The translations under genes were made by a program, and so were the position numbers. A model generated the notes under the pieces. The model was not told the origin of the DNA. It ran no database searches and saw only the letters and a program-made list of their open reading frames with translations. Shown in pieces: positions 60,556 through 64,000 of a stretch of 64,000 nucleotides of DNA (its first letter is position 1; the number at the start of each line of letters is the position of its first letter). The stretch lies in contig NZ_CP107942.1 in NCBI RefSeq assembly GCF_036053395.1, forward strand, positions 11,088,001 to 11,152,000, read 5' to 3'. Origin of the DNA: Actinoplanes sp. NBC_00393. Its GTDB lineage: Bacteria; Actinomycetota; Actinomycetes; Mycobacteriales; Micromonosporaceae.

Positions 60556-60569
60556 TGGGAGCGCTCCCA
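60556..60569. promoter_or_regulatory. CebR-type operator
   Basis: tgggagcgctccca, a perfect 14-bp palindrome identical to the operator bound by the LacI-family cellobiose repressor CebR of Streptomyces (established). It lies upstream of the lipoprotein gene and, in the other direction, 157 bases before the CAP-domain gene. Confidence 0.7.
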
Positions 60570-60725
60570 CTCGACCGTGCACCCTACGGTGGCCAGCGGC
60601 GAATGTCGATACTCGTTATTTTTCGGTGAGCCGAGTCTTAAGGCTTCCTTAGGAACTCGTTCCCGGTGATCTTTGCGCGGATAGTTGTCCCGCCCCTACC
60701 GGAAACAGTCAACGAGGTGAAGTTC

Positions 60726-61481
60726 GTGCCCACCGCTCCCCGAATTCGTACTGGCCTGATCGTCACCTGTGCCTTCGGCGCGATCGGTCTCGGCTTCGCA
60801 GGGATCGCCGTGGGGCAGTCCTCATCCTCTCCGGAGGCTTCCCCCGTGGCTGCGACCGGTGCGGTCGTCGACGAGGCGCCGACCGGCGAGCCTCTGCTCA
60901 CCGAAGTCGAGCCGTCCGCGGGCGCTCCGAGCCCGGCTGCCAGCCCGAGCAGCCAGCCGTCGCCCTCGGTGACCAGCGCTACGCCGCGCCCGACGCGCAC
61001 CGCCACCAAGCCGTCGAAGCGGCCCTCGCCCACGCCGGCGAAGACCACGAAGACGGCCACGCCTACCAAGAGCAGCACGGCCGCGACCGGTGAGTCCGCC
61101 CGGGTCACCGAGGTGATCCGGCTGGTCAACGTGGAGCGCAAGGCCGCCGGCTGCGGCGCCCTCACCGGCGAGAAGCGGCTGCACGCGGCCGCGCAGAAGC
61201 ACTCCGACCTGCAGGCCGAGAAGAACACCATGTCGCACCAGCTGCCCGGCGAGGCCAGCATGGGTGACCGGGTCACCGCCGAGGGCTACCGCTGGGGCGG
61301 CGTCGCCGAGAACGTGGCGGCGGGCTACACGACGCCGGCGGCGGTCATGGACGGCTGGATGAACAGTCCCGGTCACAAGGCCAACATCCTGAACTGCGGC
61401 TACAAGCACATCGGGGTGGGCGTGAAGAAGTCGTCCGAGGGCACGCTGTACTGGACGCAGAACTTCGCCTCGCCGCTCTGA
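60726..61481 (+). CDS. Secreted CAP-domain (SCP-like) protein
   Basis: 251 residues; the GTG at 60726 has gaggtg upstream at correct spacing (a GTG at 60717 is the alternative). A signal/anchor (RTGLIVTCAFGAIGLGFAGI) is followed by a Ser/Pro/Thr/Lys-rich linker (about 40-125) and a CAP domain (about 130-251) with VTEVIRLVNVERKAAGCGAL, KHSDLQAEKNTMSHQLPG, GGVAENVAAGYTTP and MNSPGHKANILNCGYKHIG. Bacterial CAP proteins are exported and of unclear role. Ends 17 bases before a nine-copy 63-bp repeat array. Confidence 0.9.
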   Translation: MPTAPRIRTGLIVTCAFGAIGLGFAGIAVGQSSSSPEASPVAATGAVVDEAPTGEPLLTEVEPSAGAPSPAASPSSQPSPSVTSATPRPTRTATKPSKRPSPTPAKTTKTATPTKSSTAATGESARVTEVIRLVNVERKAAGCGALTGEKRLHAAAQKHSDLQAEKNTMSHQLPGEASMGDRVTAEGYRWGGVAENVAAGYTTPAAVMDGWMNSPGHKANILNCGYKHIGVGVKKSSEGTLYWTQNFASPL

Positions 61482-61497
61482 CGCGGGCGCTCCATCG

Positions 61498-62064
61498 CGT
61501 TACCTGTCTGGTCGGCGGCTCGCGCGACCGAGCCGCCGTTGGGGCGCGCTTCGGTGGGGTTGTTGGGTGTCTGGTGGGCGGCTCGTGCGGACGGGCCGCC
61601 GTTGGGGCGCGCTTCGGTGGGGTTGTTGGGTGTCTGGTGGGCGGCTGGCGCGGACGGGCCGCCGTTGGGGCGCGCTTCGGTGGGGTTGTTGGGTGTCTGG
61701 TGGGCGGCTCGTGCGGACGGGCCGCCGTTGGGGCGCGCTTCGGTGGGGTTGTTGGGTGTCTGGTGGGCGGCTGGCGCGGACGGGCCGCCGTTGGGGCGCG
61801 CTTCGGTGGGGTTGTTGGGTGTCTGGTGGGCGGCTGGCGCGGACGGGCCGCCGTTGGGGCGCGCTTCGGTGGGGTTGTTGGGTGTCTGGTGGGCGGCTCG
61901 TGCGGACGGGCCGCCGTTGGGGCACGCTACGGGCAGGTTGTTGGGTGTCTGGTGGGCGGCTCGTGCGGACGGGCCGCCGTTGAGGCACGCTACGGGCAGG
62001 TTGTTGGGTGTCTGGTGGGCGGCTCGTGCGGACGAGCCGCCGTTCAGGCACGCTAGGGTAGGCA
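61498..62064. repeat. 63-bp tandem repeat array, nine copies
   Basis: Copies start at 61498 (diverged) and then at 61561, 61624, 61687, 61750, 61813, 61876, 61939 and 62002, an exact period of 63. Each contains tgttgggtgtctggtgggcg and the core ggcggct-(10)-ggccgcc or agccgcc. Array-end copies differ by the same substitutions (aggcacgct for gggcgcgct), showing unequal expansion. It fills most of the 603-bp gap between the convergent CAP and hexosaminidase genes. Open frames through it are an artefact of the period being a multiple of three. Confidence 0.95.
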
Positions 62065-62084
62065 GGGCGGGGCGGCGGCAGGGG

Positions 62085-63641
62085 CTAGTGGGACCAGTTG
62101 ATCTGTGGGGAGCGGTAGAAGCCGACACCCCGCTGCTCCCACCGCGGCCCGTAGGCGCCGAGCCGCGCCCGGAAGGAATCCCAGTCGCGGTCCGGTGACC
62201 AGCCGAGCTCGGCGATAGCGGCGAGCCGCGGAAACGCCATGAACTCGATGTCGTCGAGGGAACGCAGGGTCTCCGACCACAGCGGAGCCTCCACCCCCAG
62301 CACCGCACTCTCCGGCACATCGCTGAGGTGGGTGCCGGGGTCCCAGTCGTACGCCGTCTGCACCTCGATGTAGGCCGCCCAGCTCAGCCCGAGCCGGGTA
62401 GAGGGGTCGTACTTCATGTCGAGGTAGGCCCGGTTCGCCGGCGACATGATCACCTTCGTGCCGGCGGCCACCGCGGCCGCGAGTGTCGCGTTCTGCGTCT
62501 CCAGCCCCCAGTACTGGGCGACCGCGCGGTTGGCGGCCGGCGCCTGCGCGATCTCGTTCCACCCGTACGCCGTCTTGCCGTACTTGGCCACCAACGGCAG
62601 GACCCGCTGCTGGAAGGCGACGTAGTCGGCATCGCTGGTCGCATGCGCCTCGTCCCCGCCGATGTGCAGGTAGCGCCCCGGCGTGATCGCGGCCAGCTCC
62701 CGGATGACGTCCTCGACGAACCGGTAGGTGACCTCCTTGCCGATGCACAGCGAGCTGTAGCCCACCACCATGTCGGTGCGCGGCGGCGGCGCGACCCCGT
62801 CGCAGGTCAGTTCCGGGTACGCCACCTGGGCCGCGTTGACGTGCCCCGGCATGTCGATCTCCGGAACGATCGTCACGTACCGGTCGGCGGCGTAGCGCAC
62901 CAGGTCGCGGTAGTCCGCCTTGGTCAGGAAGCCGCCGCCGGCCCCGTCGACCCTGGTGCCCGGCGCGCCGCCGACCGTGGTGAGCCGCGGCCACGAGTCG
63001 ATCTGGATGCGCCAGCCCTGGTCGTCGGAGAGGTGCAGGTGCAGGTGGTTGACCTTGAAGCGGCTGATCTCGTCGACGTACCGTTTGATCTCGGCCGGCG
63101 TGTGGAAGTGCCGGGCCAGGTCGAGCATCGCCCCGCGGTAGGCGAACCGCGGGAAGTCGGTGATCTCACCACCGGGCAGCACCCACCGGCTGCGCTGCGG
63201 GGTGCCCGCGTCGATCGCCGGCGGCAGCAGCTGCCGCAGGGTCTGTGTGCCGGCGAAGAGCCCGGCGTTGCCGTTGGCCCGCAGCGTGACCGCCGTGCGC
63301 TGCACGCGTAGCCGGTAGCCTTCCGCGCCGAGCCGGGACTCGCGCCCGAGGGTGAGGGAGATCTTCGGCGTGCCGGCCCGGGCCCGCTCGACCACGGGAA
63401 GCCGGTAGCCGGTGGCCGGGCGCAGCGCTTCGGCGAGGCGTTCGGCCACGCCCTGTGCGGACCGGGGCGCTTCGATGACCGTACGCGCGGTCAGCTCGAA
63501 CGCGGAGCGGTCCGGTCGCACCTCGACCGGGGCGGGCACGACGCTACCGAGGGAAACTGCCGGACGCGTCGCCTCGGCCGGGGCCGAGGCGACGGTCAGG
63601 GTCAGCACACAAGCGAGAAGAGCGGCCAGTCGGGTACGCAT
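62085..63641 (-). CDS. Secreted GH20 beta-N-acetylhexosaminidase
   Basis: 518 residues. Signal peptide about 1-24 (RTRLAALLACVLTLTVASAP). A GH20b-like N-terminal domain (about 35-160) precedes the catalytic barrel starting FAYRGAMLDLARHFHTPAEI. The substrate-assisted pair Asp330-Glu331 lies in LHIGGDEAH, and SDDQGWRIQIDSWPRL and IVPEIDMPGHVNAA are also diagnostic. It trims terminal GlcNAc/GalNAc from chitin oligosaccharides or glycans outside the cell. A near-leaderless promoter lies upstream. Confidence 0.93.
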   Translation of the reverse strand: MRTRLAALLACVLTLTVASAPAEATRPAVSLGSVVPAPVEVRPDRSAFELTARTVIEAPRSAQGVAERLAEALRPATGYRLPVVERARAGTPKISLTLGRESRLGAEGYRLRVQRTAVTLRANGNAGLFAGTQTLRQLLPPAIDAGTPQRSRWVLPGGEITDFPRFAYRGAMLDLARHFHTPAEIKRYVDEISRFKVNHLHLHLSDDQGWRIQIDSWPRLTTVGGAPGTRVDGAGGGFLTKADYRDLVRYAADRYVTIVPEIDMPGHVNAAQVAYPELTCDGVAPPPRTDMVVGYSSLCIGKEVTYRFVEDVIRELAAITPGRYLHIGGDEAHATSDADYVAFQQRVLPLVAKYGKTAYGWNEIAQAPAANRAVAQYWGLETQNATLAAAVAAGTKVIMSPANRAYLDMKYDPSTRLGLSWAAYIEVQTAYDWDPGTHLSDVPESAVLGVEAPLWSETLRSLDDIEFMAFPRLAAIAELGWSPDRDWDSFRARLGAYGPRWEQRGVGFYRSPQINWSH

Positions 63642-63649
63642 GACCCGAC

Positions 63650-63677
63650 CTTATATACAGCGGTTTGAATCTGTGAA
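63650..63677 (-). promoter_or_regulatory. Promoter of the GH20 gene
   Basis: Read on the minus strand, TTCACA (63677-63672) and TATAAG (63655-63650) are 16 bases apart, and the -10 ends 8 bases before the ATG, implying an almost leaderless transcript. Confidence 0.5.
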
Positions 63678-63689
63678 GACTGTTTCTAA

Positions 63690-64000
63690 TTACCGGCCGG
63701 CGAGGTTGCGCCGGTGATCACCGAGCATGTCGTCGATCGGCAGGCCCGTGGTGAAGGTCGACAGGGTGGACTGCACGCCGGCCCAGCGGCGCAGCGTGGC
63801 CGTGGCCTCGGCGGCGTCCTCCGGAGCGAGCCGGGAGATGTTCGCGCCGTGGTTGGCGCCCGGGGCGACGTACAGGGCCGAGTCGCGCCGGCTGGGCCGG
63901 AACCGCTCGGCGCCCCACGGGTCGTTCTCGCCGTAGACGAAGAGCATCCGCTGCGCGGCGGTCCGAACCCAAAGATCAACATCGATCATCGGTACGGGGT
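63690..64000 (-). CDS. C-terminal end of an S37-type (PS-10) secreted peptidase or related alpha/beta hydrolase
   Basis: Only the last 102 or so residues are inside the window; the frame is still open at base 64000. DVDLWVRTAAQRMLFVYGEN, then DPWGAERFRPSRRDS and YVAPGANHGANISRL match the C-terminal Asp and His part of the catalytic triad of streptomycete tripeptidyl aminopeptidases of family S37. The Ser nucleophile would lie upstream, outside the window. Confidence 0.65.
   Translation of the reverse strand, partial: PVPMIDVDLWVRTAAQRMLFVYGENDPWGAERFRPSRRDSALYVAPGANHGANISRLAPEDAAEATATLRRWAGVQSTLSTFTTGLPIDDMLGDHRRNLAGR

Noticed and set aside
61498..62064. CRISPR array or a 21-residue-repeat protein
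   Set aside because: Units abut with no unique spacers, so it is not CRISPR. All frames stay open only because the 63-bp period is a multiple of three, and no start signal or homologous protein is recognisable.

Overview
The window is high-GC DNA with GTG/ATG starts, ATGA stop-start overlaps, many leaderless or near-leaderless genes and large LuxR-type ATPase regulators. It carries WXG100-type proteins, an IniB/IniA/IniC-like cassette, deazaflavin-dependent reductases, secreted glycoside hydrolases with discoidin domains, and a CebR-type operator. Together these point to a filamentous actinomycete, most likely Micromonosporaceae and Actinoplanes-like (inference; no rRNA is present to confirm it). 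No tRNA, rRNA, CRISPR array, IS element or phage was recognised.

Layout. 1-11.2 kb is a polysaccharide block: the end of a PL9 pectate lyase, a MerR/GyrI regulator, a deazaflavin reductase, then on the minus strand a GH127-GH43-(MGH1-like GH) operon preceded by a secreted zinc protease and a LacI-type palindrome. 11.2-17.7 kb holds a small winged-helix regulator with its membrane partner and a striking 20-bp inverted repeat, a medium-chain dehydrogenase, two type VII secretion-like proteins, a sulfotransferase and a TetR/thioesterase pair. 17.7-22.7 kb carries a second-type EF-Tu with a proline-rich N-terminal extension. Immediately upstream of it is a caspase-like protease remnant whose linker repeat is shared with EF-Tu across a frame break. 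This is followed by an MFS exporter and a divergent HxlR-peroxiredoxin fusion. 22.7-28.8 kb holds a LuxR ATPase gene split by one amber codon, a MarR-controlled DHA2 exporter and a P450. 28.8-33.5 kb holds a lipoprotein, a sensor-domain membrane protein, ctaD, a DUF3040 protein and long arrays of 63-bp-period repeats.

33.5-43.4 kb is the most coherent system: a LuxR ATPase with a degenerate Walker A (IniR-like), an Asp-rich IniB-like protein, two dynamin-like GTPases (IniA/IniC-like), an acidic protein and a membrane-anchored Hsp70 with an extracytoplasmic domain. By analogy with mycobacterial iniBAC it probably responds to cell-envelope stress (inference). 43.3-49.7 kb mixes regulators and membrane proteins, including an alpha/beta-hydrolase-LuxR fusion that lacks the nucleophile, a TetR/ABC-2-like pair and a decayed LPG-synthase-type flippase gene. 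49.7-64 kb holds a large GH87-like enzyme, a ferredoxin-reductase-type flavoprotein, a class A PBP, the proton-translocating transhydrogenase pntAB, a lipoprotein under a perfect CebR-type box, a CAP-domain protein, a second 63-bp array, a GH20 hexosaminidase and the end of an S37-type peptidase.

A recurring feature is short tandem repeats at gene 3' ends (15, 19, 25 and 63-65 bp periods), some of which run through stop codons.
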